Positions 48,852-61,400 of a stretch of DNA of 64,000 nucleotides are shown in pieces. Location: positions 4,364,501 to 4,428,500 of the forward strand of contig CM027377.1 in assembly GCA_015680905.1 (NCBI GenBank), in the 5' to 3' direction. The notes beneath the pieces are model-generated. The model made no database searches, was not told where the DNA came from, and saw only the letters and a program-made list of their open reading frames with translations. This DNA is from Coptis chinensis. Taxonomy: Eukaryota; Streptophyta; Magnoliopsida; Ranunculales; Ranunculaceae. The number at the start of each line of letters is the position of its first letter. The stretch's first letter is position 1. The position numbers and the translations under genes are program-made.

Positions 48852-50141
48852 ATGCATTCTCCTGAAATAAGTGTCATTCATAATGAGGAATCACAATTTC
48901 CTTGGCCGACGGCGCCGCCACGACCTACTCGTTTCGAGTATCCACCAACAGCCACTGGGATTCCAGTTAATTCCAATCCTTTAAGTAACAACAATAATGG
49001 GACTACCGTTAGTGTTGTATCTAAACATCCAGTTCCTTGGTCCACTGGTTTTTGTAATTGCTTTGATGATATAAGCACTTGTGAGGACGTCTATTTAACT
49101 TGCATTTTGTTATTTGTTTTCAAGTAGTCCGATCCTTTTATTTTCTGTGTTATTAATGAAGTATATTTTGGTTACAGGTTGCTTAACATGTTGTTGTCCC
49201 TGTATCACATTTGGTCGAATTGCGGAGATGGTTGATAGAGGAGGAACCTGTAAGTTTAAATAGGCCTACAGTTCTCTGGTGCCATGGTGTTTTTGTTGTA
49301 TCATGCCCTCCGTTGCAATGTTGAAACATAATATCTTAATGCATGTCACATTGAATGTCTCTTTAACACCAAATGCTGGTTGATATATGTTAATAAATTC
49401 TTAATTATTACTAAACAGTGCGCACTGTGAAACTTTGCAATAATGTCATTTAAATTTTGTTACAAATGACACAATGTTGGCGCACAATGCAACAAAAATC
49501 TTTAAAAAAAATGCGATTATCACTTAGTTGCTTTAGTAAACTTTTCAAATTGAATAGGAATTTGTCTAACATGTTTTGCTTGTGCTTCTGAACAGCTTGT
49601 GGAGTGAGTGCAGCCCTTTATGCCTTAATTCTATGTTTGACGGGGTGTTCGTGTTTGTATTCATGCTTTTATCGATCCAAATTGAGAGGACAATATTTCT
49701 TGGAGGAGAGTCCATGCACAGATTGCTGCATCCATTGTTGCTGCGAAGGATGTGCATTGTGTCAAGAATACAAAGAACTCAAGAGTCAGGGATTTGACAT
49801 GTCAATAGGTACCTAAAATCCCTGAACTGTACATATAACAATTGGAACAGATTGTGTCATTGTGGGCTATTTAGCATGTGTTGCAATCCGGATCACTAAA
49901 AATCAGTCAATTTTTTGCTGAAAGTGGCGTGGATGGGAAATTTTGACACATAGGGATGATATATAATTAGATTTCTAATCCTTACTCTCCTTGGCATAGA
50001 AATCCTTTTTCACGTAAATCCTCTTGAAATCATGTTAACTCTGTTGAAACTACTACATCTGTAGGTTGGCATGGAAATATGGAAAGACAGAAGCGTTTGG
50101 ACGCAATGGCACCAGTGGCACAAGGAGGAATGAGACGCTAG
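48852..50141 (+). CDS. PLAC8-domain cysteine-rich protein (plant cadmium resistance / cell number regulator type)
   Basis: Four exons (48852-49080, 49178-49249, 49596-49808, 50065-50141) join in frame into 591 bases, 196 residues. A Pro/Asn-rich N-terminus is followed by PWSTGFCNC, then the family signature CCLTCCCPC with [14 protein letters not shown] hydrophobic Cys-rich segment ([18 protein letters not shown]) follows, then [20 protein letters not shown], a Cys cluster and [15 protein letters not shown]8/PCR/CNR proteins are small membrane proteins linked to metal (Cd, Zn) or Ca transport and organ size. The start MHSPEIS was preferred to an in-frame ATG at 48789 because the leader between them looks non-coding. 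A partial second copy lies at 57 kb. Confidence 0.9.
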
Positions 50142-51226
50142 ACTGGATTTTGTTTTGTGAATTCATTTTATGTATCAGTTTGGAGGATAAATTATAGTAT
50201 TGACCCCCCACATCATACTTGCTACACTAAGTTGCTAAACTATGCTACCAGTAGTCTACCACCCTTCTTGCTCAGCCCAACTTGTCCCGACCAGTGGGGT
50301 TTCTATGAGGCTTCCATTTATGTTATGACCGTGGCCCATTACCGTTTCGCTGGCTATACCCAACTTACCAACTCTTTCTTCTTCTTTCTCTATTTTCTCT
50401 CCCCGACAAGGAACTAATTTAATTTTTTATATGAAGTTGATAAGAAGACACATCCAATGATCAATGCTACATAACAATTCTGATCACAAAGATTTTCTTT
50501 ATTCTACTTTTAAAATTTAAATTGACTAGTATTAAGTATAATGTATAGCCATGGGAGTTACACTCCACGTGTTTTTCGCCATCTTTAAGTTGCTTCGTAC
50601 AGGAACTCAGTCTTCAAATGTGATGTATTTTTATTTGTAAGGTGTAAAGCAATTGTGTGGGAAGGTTTCTATCTTCTCCCTTTGATAGGATCGTTTGACC
50701 AGTTTAGTTTTTTTTTTTTAAAAAAAAGACCAACACATTTAACTTCGTTACTTTAAGCAATTCAACTTGAAATATGTTGAGAAACTATGAATCTAACTCC
50801 AAGCCAGTTTCCTTGAAAGCACAAGGTACAATTCTTCAGTCTGCAGCCTAATCGTTCATGAGTACAATAATCACATTACTTGAAAGATTGTTCTGGTTTA
50901 CAAGAATTCCCGCAATCAGATGAATTCCCTGGACTCGGCCATAGGTCATATGGAGCAGCAACTTGCTCGATTAGAACACAATATCAGGTCTGAATTTTCT
51001 ATACGTCAAAGCCTTCGGTTAACTGGAACTGATTTTAACTGAAATGGCTAATGTTGAAATACTCAGAACTTTCGTGTAAGGTCAACCATATCTACCAGGT
51101 CAGACACAGTCCTGTATCCAATTGATTAAGAGGAGGTTTGCTTTTAAGACTACTTCAATATCACCAGATATGTTTCCATTTAAAAGTACCATAAATATAT
51201 TAGTATACAGTAGCAAATTCGATCAA
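50142..51226. other. Intergenic, no supported gene
   Basis: This holds the 3' flank of the PLAC8 gene, then AT-rich DNA. A short open stretch near 50,925-50,990 (NSLDSAIGHMEQQLARLEHN) could be a relic exon of a coiled-coil protein but has no partner exons here. Confidence 0.4.
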
Positions 51227-51231
51227 GGATC

Positions 51232-51856
51232 TGTTAGAATAGTTGTATGAACACAAAGAATCCAAAAGTAGAACGTAATGAACGATGAAAATGAAGAAAC
51301 AAGGACAACAATAACCTGGAAAATAACCAAGGCGCTGATTAGGTATCTTTAAGGAAAGATTTCGCCCCTTCCAATGGTGCTTAGAAAGGCAAATAAGGCG
51401 TCTTCCTCACGAGATTCAATGGTTAACAGCACTTGACTTTGCACTAGAAACGGACTACCCTCTGTAACGAAGAATATAACTCTCTGGCGGGGGAAGAAAA
51501 GAGAAGAATAAAAGGATTTGGTTTGAGTTTTACTGTTTCTCGAGTTGAGTTTCGATCAAGTCTATTTTCTCTATGGACTCACAAATCCTATTTATAGAGG
51601 TTAGTAGAAAGAGAGACCAACTCCTAATAGAACACCAAAACTTGTTGCTTTCAAGAAAAAGCAAAACAAGTTTAAAGCTATTGGTCAAACCACTACCCAC
51701 AACAAGAAGCCCAAGCCCAGGGCCCTAACCCTACCCGATGTGGTGGATAACCAATTATCTACTATGCACTAAAGTGGCGCGAATACCATTTGTTCATCTC
51801 CTCCACTTTGCACACACACACACTAGTTATTTAGAAATATACAAGAGATTCCAACA
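51232..51856 (-). repeat. LTR (3' LTR in minus orientation)
   Basis: This 625-bp LTR has its inner boundary next to the polypurine-like AATAGTGGGGAT on the minus strand. It matches 56183-56775 along its length with small indels. Confidence 0.88.
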
Positions 51857-54800
51857 ATCCCCACTATTTCAAAATACTAATAGTCCCCACTATTTTGGAA
51901 TAGGATATTACAAAAAAACGGGTTAACGAAATGCCGGAGAGAATCGAAAAACAATGCATAAGATATTGGTGCTTTACTGGGCTTGAACCAAATCCATAGG
52001 GTAACATGTCTTATAATACGTGAAAGTGGTGGATTAAAAAATCTTTGAACCAACATTCCCTTGTAGTAAAATAGAGGACATGCACCCACATTGCTCTTTC
52101 ATTATATATATGTTTCCTTGTTAAATTTTTTGGCCCTCATACGCTGTGTTATGTGAATGCTCTAGAGTACTTGCACAATACTCATAAGAACCGACCCAAT
52201 TCTACATTCACGTAGGTGGATATCCATCAAGTGTACATAGCGGTTAGAATACACTATCTCATAAAAAATAATGGACTATGGATTCCATTAAGAGTAAAAT
52301 AACTCGGCCTTTTTCTCATTGCTATTCAAGTTATACAAAGTATACAATAATGCTATCTAGTCATAGGGTGGGGCGCCTCAAAGAAAGACAATAGCATACC
52401 AGGAATTTGGTGACTTGTTTTTCCCTTTGAACCTAATTCATGGGATCTCCAATCACATAGGTGGGGTTGCCGTCGATTAATAAGCCCCTCTATCTAAGGC
52501 AAAAGTCTCATCCCCCTCGACGATAAACCACTTGCCTTTTAAAGAAGTGGTACGCTTAGACATGTGGCCAAACTAAGTCCAACCTAACATAATCTCTAAC
52601 CTTAAGTTATATCTCAACTTACATGTATTCTTTTCCCATTGCACATAAGATAACATGTCTTAGCATTGCAAATGAGACATTGCAAAGCATATACACATCA
52701 GAGGTCAAGTTTTAGAGCCAATGGGAAGATTTGCCAAGAGGTTGCTAACCCACTTTCATCACATGCCTTTTCTAAATGACATTAACTTGGATGATATCCA
52801 AGACACTCAATTTCCACCAAAGGTAAACACATAAACATTACCGATCCAGGTTTATAACATATTACCCTTCTAACAATGATGGAAATCTACTAAATATCGA
52901 TCCATAATCAATGGTTCCTCTATAGTACTTGGATAATCGACAATATACATCAAAGTTCCTTATAAGGACACAATGGGTTATCACCAAGATGCCATTAATG
53001 TAGGCAATGTCATGTCTCACATACATTATCCATCAAGTACAATTGGCTACCAATGATATTGACATATTTAGTATGAGAAAACACAAGGAGATTATTTTTT
53101 TTCATAAGATAGATATTTGCCACAAAATGTGTTAACACATGCTTACTATCATAATACCCATACTTTTCAATGAAAAATATTTCTTCTAAGTGCTATAACA
53201 ATATAATGAGACCAACATGAGTTTTAATTCCTATATTCACTAGTCATTCAATTCAGTGTGCCCGAATTCCCCTATACCATCCGCCGGCCGGTGGCCAAGG
53301 CCTTCAACCATATTCAAACGTCAACATCTTGACAACCTAATATAGCGATTCTGAAATGAGTTTAACAACATAATAAACTATCATTTTCAATGACGGTTTA
53401 TGGACGTGTTTCAAATAGAAATTTCTCTCTCTCATACACATTCTCAATGCTAGCACTCATGATATTAAATCATCTAAACAAAGAGAGATTAACACATATG
53501 TCTTGCTTTTGCTCTAAAGAAAGTACACATTTTTTTTTTATCAACAACGGTACTTTGACATCCATATGACACTAATATGTTGTTGAATTGCTCATGCCAT
53601 TTATAGGCGCTTGAATCAACTCATACAAAGATTTAACTAAATTGTATACCTTCAGCTCATCACCTGGTACTACTTGGTATTGTAGTTCCAAGACAACTAC
53701 TAACTAGAGTCTTTAGAATTCTGTAAAGAAATTCTAGTTATATGAGCAAGGTTTCAAAAATAGTATAAATTTTGTCTCTGATTGAAACCCCTTGGCTATT
53801 ATTATTAACATTGTATTTTGCAATACAACTATCACGTTTTAGTTTTCTCTTGAAGATCCAATTCAACCTATAGATCCCCCAATAAATCAAGAGTCCAGTT
53901 TAGAGGAGTTGTATCCTTAAAAAAAACTTCTCATGCATTTACAACTTCCTTATAGGTTAATGAATCTTCCTTAAGAAACATATAAACATCATCACCAAGT
54001 AATGGTGGAAATACTCATTGATAGTCTTCCAAATTTCTTGTGCATAAATAATGTGATTATCTTATGTAGTTCATTATGAACATTCAACCACTCTATGCCA
54101 ATTTCTCGAGAAAAGCACAACCTCAAATAAAATTAGCATATAAGACATTCAATAATAGTGTGGTATCTACAAAATTGTTATCACTCATGACAACCTAAAA
54201 CAAACATCACTATTATGAGTTTCACCAATGAACATCTACTTGATAATTTAGGTCTCAAAAAAAATATATATATATATTTATTTTAGATTCATTCACAATA
54301 GCCTTGGCAAGACACCCCCCACATTTTGAAACATTTTTGGATAGGCCCAAGACCTTTCCATACTTTGTAGTTCAGTGTCTTTCCAATTATCTTGTGAGAT
54401 GAACTATGGTAAAACATTGTCATGCATATGGGTCACTACCCCCACAGTTCAATGGTTACTTTCAACCTAATCAAACTTACATGCAAAACACATTATACCG
54501 CTACAAACACTAAAAGAAACAACAACAATAAAATGCACTCTTATGACAAGAATATACTTTACTCAAGTCTATGATTCGGATCATATTAAACATAGTCATA
54601 TTATGTTCATGCTATCTATATGAAAGGAAATCCACAAGTGATTCAAATGAATTTTAAATAATAGAAGAATTAGATGAAAAAGGTTTTACCCGAGATAATA
54701 TCATTATCATCCTTCTTTTCATCATTCAACATTCCAATCACATAGGAGCCAATCCACGACTTGTACATCACCTTGGCTATTTATCCATAGTCATAGGAGG

Positions 54801-56182
54801 ATAATGCCTAATAAGACAATCTACAAACGTTACATCTCCTCTTGTCTAAAATAGTCAGTGGAGGATATTGTCTAAGAAGACAAACCATTACCTTACATCT
54901 CCTTGACTAAATTAGGTTTAAGAGGATATTGATTGTTTCCCCATATTGTTTCCTCTCTGAGACAACGATGCTCATTACTTAATAATATATGACATGGTTA
55001 AACTTCATGTCAATGTTAAATAATACATTCATGCCAAACATGGTAAATATCATATCATAGGTTCGGAAAAGTAAACTTTAAATGTAGCCCTCACAACAAA
55101 AAGTATACAATATTTAAGCAAAAATCTAGCCTTCAATATGCAAAACAACCGGGACTCCACCTCCTTATATGAGCTCAAGTAAGATAGAATACCCTATCAA
55201 CAAGACCTCAAATACTACCACAACATCTAATGGCTCAATCCATTAATGTCTTCAACTAGAAAAATTTACCAATAAACTATTATCAAGTTTAAAGTAAATC
55301 CATCGATGATTAATATCCAAAACTAGCATGCTACACAACTTTAACATATGCTATATTGGATATAAGCTACAAGTTACTTCATCTAACATGTATTTTCACA
55401 ACAAGATTTTATAACCATCGCCTAACAACACGTTCACTCAAATAAAGATAAGCAATTATGCATTGAATACATTATAATTACTATCCAAGATTTGAGTGTG
55501 GTTGATATTAACTATCTTAAGGTCTCTCTTAGACCATCTACATACATCTACATATGTACAAAGAAAATTAATATCAAACTACTTCTAGTCAAACCAATTA
55601 ATTCCTCAATGATAAACACATATAATTTGTTGACTAGGTTATTAAAGAAGTTTAAGCTTAGGGATTTCCCTCCTAAGAAAAACTAGCATGCAACTCAAGG
55701 CAAGAATATCACCATATAATCAAACCAAAAGAATTGCAAAGAGTGAAAGAATACGATACCTAACCGATTGAAAAATTGGATTACCATATTTTCCTCCTTC
55801 TAGAAAAAATAGTTCAAAAGAACTGTAATTCTGAACCAGCCCAGGACGAATTGGGTATCAAGCCTTATACCACTGGAAAGCTCTTTGAATAAGCTATCCA
55901 ACACAAGAAGCGGATTGCAAAACCGAGCTCTGAGCTGAAACTTATAGCCGTTTCCGTAACGAGTGACGCAATCTACAACCATATAGGGTTTGATAAACCA
56001 CAAAAAGATCAATAAATATTCAATCTTTAATTGGTTTCCTACCAAAAACGAAATTATTAGAAAATTTCTAAAGTCATAACCCAATAACACAAACAATAAC
56101 TCAAAGTAAAAGACTTGTCTTTTGATTGTTAAATATTAAAAAGCTCTCTTTTGTTCTACTACAAAAATTCTTTCCTTAAGAT

Positions 56183-56775
56183 TGTTAGAATAGTTGTATG
56201 AACACAAAGAACCAAAGTAGAACATAAAAGAACAATGGTGAATGAAGAAACAAGGACAACAATAACCGGAATAACCAAGGCGCGGATTAAATTCGTCCTT
56301 TGGAAATATTTCAGCCCCTTCCAATGGTGCGTAAAGGCAAACAATGGCGTCTTCCCTCACAGGATTCAATGGTTAACAAAGCACTGACTTTGCACTAGAA
56401 CGGACTACCCTCTGAACAAAGAATATAACTCTCTCTACGGCCGACAGGAAGAGAGAAGAAAAGGACTGGTTTGAGTTTTCTCGTTTCTCAGTTGAGTTTC
56501 ATCAAGTCTATTTTCTCTATGGACTCCAATTTATAGAGGTTAGTAGAAAGAGAGACCAACTCCTAATAGAACACCGAAACTTGTGCTTTAAAAAAGCAAA
56601 ACAAGTTTATACCCACAACAAGAAGCCCAAGCCCAAAGTCCAACCCTACCATGTGGTGGATAACCAATGTGGGACTATCTACTATGCACTAAAGTGGCGA
56701 GAATACCATTTGTTCATCTCCTCCACTTTGCACACACACACACTAGTATTTAGAAATATACAAGAGATTCCAACA
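56183..56775 (-). repeat. LTR (5' LTR in minus orientation)
   Basis: This 593-bp LTR carries TCCCACATTGG and CTATAAAT on the minus strand, as in many plant copia LTR promoters. The outer edge is followed by the GGATC duplication. Confidence 0.88.
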
Positions 56776-56780
56776 GGATC

Positions 56781-57168
56781 TTCGCACTAGCTCAAAAGTA
56801 TGTACTTAAAAATAGCGTCTGAAACAAACTACATCTCAGAACTATGGCCTAGTGACCTACAAATCGTACTTTTACCTGTTCTGAAATGTCTTACAGTTCC
56901 AAATGAAACTACACTGTGATAAGACGTATTTGTAAATGAATACAACTGTATAAGTTGTATGAACTACACTGTAAATTATGATTGACACAGGTTATGTGAA
57001 CATTTAATTTTTCCGACAGATGTTTTCTGACCAGCTCGCCTATAATCATCTAGCATTTGGTATACATCAACATCAACAGCAACTGATGATATCGTTATGC
57101 AGTGCTGTAGACATACTCACTTTGATCCACCAATTCTATTTTAGAACTCATATTTTTCTTTGGTATAG
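56781..57168. other. Intergenic DNA upstream of partial PLAC8 copy
   Basis: No PLAC8 exon 1 or exon 2 motif (CCxxxxCPC) is found here. An open stretch from 57020 follows a TTTTTCCGACAG acceptor-like sequence but matches nothing known to me. Confidence 0.4.
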
Positions 57169-57586
57169 CTTGGAAGCGTGCCTGCTGCATCTACTACGCT
57201 CTTTCCTCTTGCTCATGGCTGTATGCAAGCATGTACCGATCCAAATTAAGAGGAATGTACTCAATACAAGAAGAACCATACTCAAATGGCCTAGTTCACT
57301 GTTGCTGCTGTGTTTGTTCCCTTACTCAAGAGTACTGGGAACTCAGAGTGCGTGGTCATAATCCCTCCATAGGTAAGTATACCAAAAGCAATTAAACAAG
57401 TGCTTATTAAAACACAACTTTCTTTGCAAACTCATGTTTATATGATTCATGTTACCAGTGTTTCTCATCTTTATTGTTTTCACTTGTAAATTTTTGGTTT
57501 AATTAGGTTGGAAAGCTAATGTTGAGAAGCGGAAACAAGATGGATCTAAAGCATTCCTGACCATTGCTTCAGGCATGCACCGTTAA
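57169..57586 (+). pseudogene. Second PLAC8 gene, exons 3 and 4 only
   Basis: Exon 57169-57372 encodes CCIYYALSSCSWLYASMYRS, then KLRGMYSIQEEP and a Cys cluster, ending at the same donor phase as the complete gene. Exon 57507-57586 encodes GWKANVEKRKQDGSKAF to a TAA stop. Intron phases match the 48.9-kb gene and the reading frame is intact. The exons with the CPC motif are absent both here and left of the LTR element. It is a truncated tandem duplicate, unless an unusual first exon starts near 57020. Confidence 0.8.
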
Positions 57587-58581
57587 GCTCTTCATGGGTC
57601 TACTATAGTACTATATGCGTTTTTATTGACCGTGTAATGTATTATTTCTCTATATGTGTAATGTATTGTTAGTGGTTGTTACTTGTGTCATCTAGTCACC
57701 TACTTCAGTCCACACTCCCCTACCGGTTGTAGAACCTTAAACCTACCAGAGTCATCAGCTGGACTTCACATGGCAATGCATGTCTCCTTTAGGACCAGTA
57801 TTAGACGGTTAATCCTTATATGTATATATATGGAACAACTGTATCTTCCGTTACCTATATTAATCAAATAAGGATTGAAGATTTGTTTAACTATTGTTTG
57901 ACTCTACACTGTACAAGAAAACGTTTTCCTCTCATTCTGTCTATTTTCTCATGCTTTGTTGTGAGCAAACTGCCCCTGATCCACTTCCAGGGACCTAAGC
58001 GACAAATAGTACTGCATAGTTTCTTATTTTGAAAGTACTACAATCCAACTAACCTTTCATCTCATTTATTACCAAGCAAGGGATAGAACTTTATTACCTC
58101 ATTCATTTGAAACTATAAGTTATAACCACTAAAAACCCAACAGTAAAGAATAACGAGAACTAATTACCATTTATCGTAGTATAAAACTTACTTCTGATCC
58201 ATGTGCATGCCATTGCATGATCACTAATATTGGATACCTCAACTAATTAGATAATCTGAACAATGTAATATGCTGTCTAGAGTTGAGACATTCTCATTTG
58301 AAGAAATAATGCTACTTTAAACAGTCTATAATTGGTAAGAGCTACAGAGAATCCGTGGACAACTTAGATACAAATAAGATACTACATGGGTTCATAAGCT
58401 AAGATGCAGGATCACCTACCGAGCATCTTGTAGTTATGAGCAGTCTTATCACGAAAACTTTTCAAACTGGTCTAAAACTTTAGAGAGATTTGCTTATAGA
58501 TGAGGTTACTGAGTAGTCACTACTCTCTACTCTCTAGGGTGTCATCAAATTTTGAGGATGTGTTAGTGAAATAATTCCATA
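57587..58581. other. Intergenic region
   Basis: About 1 kb without a supported gene, between the partial PLAC8 copy and the bZIP gene, which converge on it. It should contain the 3' UTRs of both. No repeat with clear ends was seen. Confidence 0.5.
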
Positions 58582-60921
58582 TTAGTCCCTAGGACGTGCC
58601 AGCCATAGTGAACTGAGTGCTCTCAGCCGTGAGAAGTAATCGCTAATAACAAGCAGGGAACGAGCTGCTTGACGGGTTGTCAATATGCGGTGCAATTGTT
58701 GCAATGTTTGCTGGCGCAGAAGGTCAGCCTAATAACACGTTAATGAGAGCTTACCATTACCATTCAATATTAATGGGTACAAGGAGAAGACAATGCATGT
58801 ACGGATTTACACGAAGATTTATGATTGTGTTACCTGGTGAAGGAAGCACTCAAGAGTTGCCAGTTTACCCATTGCCAGTGCCATCTGGCCCATGTAATCT
58901 GCAACGTTTTCCGAAGCTGAGGGACCAAGAGAGCCAGAAGAGAGGCTATCTGCTAGAGATTGTTGCAAAACTTCCATCCCTTGAGACAGGGCATCCTCTG
59001 CCTGTTGAGAGGACTGCTGTAAATTACATATGCCCAGTAACTGTTGATCTGTCAAGGGTTCGAAATGATTTCCAAGTATCTGAAAATTAAAAAATATAAA
59101 CCTAATAAAAAAGTTACTTTCTTTAACAAAGATATGTTCCACAAAACAATTGATCAATCACCTTGAGAAGCTCAGATGAGCGGAACCCCCCTAGCCACAT
59201 GAAAAATCTCTCAGCAGGGGTCTTCCACATTCCAGAAAGCATGTGGAATATATCACACTTTGCACCTATGCCTTTTGACCTGAATAGGTCATCATAATGT
59301 GCCATAACTCCATCAACAAGAAGACGCAACTCATTATCCCCCACTTGAGAATTTACAGCTGATCTGAGATCACTGATCTGCCGTTGATGCTCATCAAGCC
59401 ACCGTGCATATACCATATCAAACAATGAAGCCCCTGAAAGATATATCCTTAAATAAAATGACCAAGAAAGACAAGGAGAATATAGGAAATATATGCACAT
59501 GTTGTGCATCTGCAACCCCATAGACAGACAAGGAAAATATATTTTCATGTTGTGCATCTGCAACCTCATAGACAGAAAAGGAAAGTATATGCTCAGCGGG
59601 TACACAACAATATGCTCTCCATATTGTAAAATTCAAATTCTTCCTAGTAAATTAATTCTCCCAAATCTTCATTCTCCATAGACGAAACATTAAAATGAGA
59701 TGTGTTTTAAAAGGGATGCATGGTTCTCTTAAACACCCCCATGACAGCTAATAAAAGATTTCAGATGGGCAAAGCCCCGGTTGCAATGTTCCAGTTCCTA
59801 AACACCACAATAGCAGGTTGGGAGAACAAACGACATTATGAACATGTTTAGATAAATGCTTACCATTTCCACCATTTGAATGACTTTGATCACCTAAGCC
59901 TCCACTTGCAATAAGTATTCCCTCCAAGAAAGAAAAAATATTGAAACAGTGAACTCAAAAACTATAGTAGGTTAAAAAGTAAACATTTAAGCCGATAGAG
60001 AGAGAGAGAGAGATGTGCATTTTATATATATTGAAATCGTTCGAATTTCATACATTTTGCTGAGACCTAAATGTTTGGTCCTTAATTTATAAGTGATAAG
60101 TTCATATGTTTGACCGTCGTTACACCTGGGAAATGAATTAGGGATAGCCAAGAAGTGCACCTGCTGACGTGCTTGTTGAAGCTCTTGCTCTACTTGATTG
60201 AGTCTTAATCGGCTATTCTCAAGCTGCTGAACATAGACCTGCCAATGACTCAAGCTTATAACAAATTAGTGGCATCCGTTAGACTCAGTTCTAAATCAAC
60301 CTACTAATAATACGTATGGAGTTTCCCATAACTTTTCCTCTTCTACACTGGAGATCCAACAATCTGTTCCCTCTGGCCAATGGAATAAAAATTATATAGA
60401 TACCATATATATTTGAAAAGAGATAAGGATGGGAGTGGTGAAAACTTACTTTCTTCCTTAACCGACTCTTGCGTGCAGCTTCACGATTTTGAGCCAGCCT
60501 ACGATCTAACTGAAAGGGTGATTCATAAATGCAATAAGTATCATCCCCTAACAACAAAATTGAACCTAAACAAATATAAAATGGTATAGGAAAGAATATA
60601 AACCTTTTGGTCTTCATTTATCCCACTCGGTTTGTCCATCGATTCTTCAGATACAAGTGCTCCATGTTGAACACCACCTTGAAACTAAACTGAAACGAAA
60701 TTACTACTGATATTTCTAATAAATTACCAGTGGTATGTATCTACTTAGTATGGTGTGAGCTTAAAGAGAAAATGTGTTTTACGATATTGAGAAAACTAAA
60801 CCTGAATTCTACCATCTGTATCAAACTCGTTGGATGTATCAGTTAGTAGACTTGCGTCAGCAACACCAGAATCTCCCCAGTTTTCATAAACCTCATTTCC
60901 CAATGGCAAAGGGAGGGACAT
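58582..60921 (-). CDS. PAN: TGA-class bZIP transcription factor, PERIANTHIA-like
   Basis: Eight exons in transcript order: 60802-60921, 60604-60684, 60450-60509, 60161-60238, 59864-59921, 59162-59433, 58834-59079, 58582-58728. They join in frame into 1,062 bases, 353 residues. The basic region RRLAQNREAARKSRLRKK is followed by a leucine zipper (VYVQQLENSRLRLNQVEQEL). The DOG1 domain follows (FHMLSGMWKTPAERFFMWLG, LTDQQLLGICNLQQSSQQAE) and the C-terminus is SLWLARPRD. The KGIGAK, ILGNH and GICNLQQ details fit PERIANTHIA better than TGA1-TGA7. TGA factors bind TGACG sites; PAN controls floral organ number. The start is uncertain: an in-frame ATG at 60981 adds 20 plausible residues, and the long N-terminus of Arabidopsis PAN (452 residues) is not found. 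Confidence 0.88.
59486..59594. repeat. ~47-bp tandem repeat in bZIP intron
   Basis: Units 59486-59532 and 59533-59580 share CATGTTGTGCATCTGCAACC and ATAGACAGA, with a partial third unit. They lie in the intron just upstream of the exon encoding the DOG1 domain start. Open frames across them are artefacts. Confidence 0.75.
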
Positions 60922-61400
60922 TGTAACTGTTAAGCCTACTACACCTGCCCTTAAAACTTTTGGTCTGCTAGAATGTTGCAAAGTGAAGAATGAGTACTTG
61001 TTAGAGAAAGGAGGGCAAGGAAAAAGTTAATATTGTTTCCAGCAGCAGGAGGTGGCGTATGAGTACTGCTATGGACTTGTATTTTAAGTTGGTCTCCCTG
61101 GGTAGTAGGTACTAGACACAAATGTGAGTGAATAACTTCTCTCTTTTTGTACGTCTACTTTGCTTCAAAGCAACCTCAAATCCTCAATAACTACTACAGT
61201 CTGCTCCTTTTTCTTCCCGCCAATTGCGACTACGATGATTGAACCAAAACGCCAACCCGTGCTATGGAGATTCGTTTTGGGATTTGTTTCGGACCGACAG
61301 AATCTGCTAAGGCCCAGCGGGTAAATGGGATCGTGTAACTGTATGAGTTGAACCAGAACAATTTTTGGGGCTTGCTAACTGGCCTGGACATACAAAAGTA
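60922..61400 (-). promoter_or_regulatory. PAN: 5' region of the PAN-like gene
   Basis: This is non-coding upstream sequence with a pyrimidine-rich tract (TTTTTCCTTGCCCTCCTTTC, minus strand) and a possible acceptor CTAG near 60,975. It may therefore include an intron and a further 5' exon. No clear TATA box was fixed. Confidence 0.35.

Larger units (their letters stand above)
51232..56775 (-). mobile_element. Non-coding Ty1/copia-type LTR retrotransposon (LARD-like)
   Basis: Two LTRs (51232-51856 and 56183-56775) both run TGTTAGAATAG to GATTCCAACA on the plus strand. They are flanked by the 5-bp duplication GGATC (51227-51231 and 56776-56780). On the minus strand the LTR starts TGTTGGAATCTC and has a CTATAAAT TATA-like box. 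The purine-rich AATAGTGGGGAT abuts the left LTR, so transcription is on the minus strand. The 4.3-kb interior has no gag, protease, integrase or reverse-transcriptase frame, and a standard methionine-tRNA primer site is not evident next to the 5' LTR. The LTRs differ by several indels, so the insertion is not recent. Confidence 0.9.

Noticed and set aside
55800..56096. 98-codon minus-strand frame inside the LTR element as a possible gag
   Set aside because: It shows no CCHC zinc knuckle, protease or polymerase motif and is hydrophobic AT-rich read-through.
57020..57361. 113-codon plus-strand frame as a new gene
   Set aside because: From 57169 the PLAC8 exon is read in a different frame with conserved residues; this frame is the shadow.
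58677..59090. 137-codon plus-strand frame
   Set aside because: It is antisense to two PAN-like exons and the intron between them.
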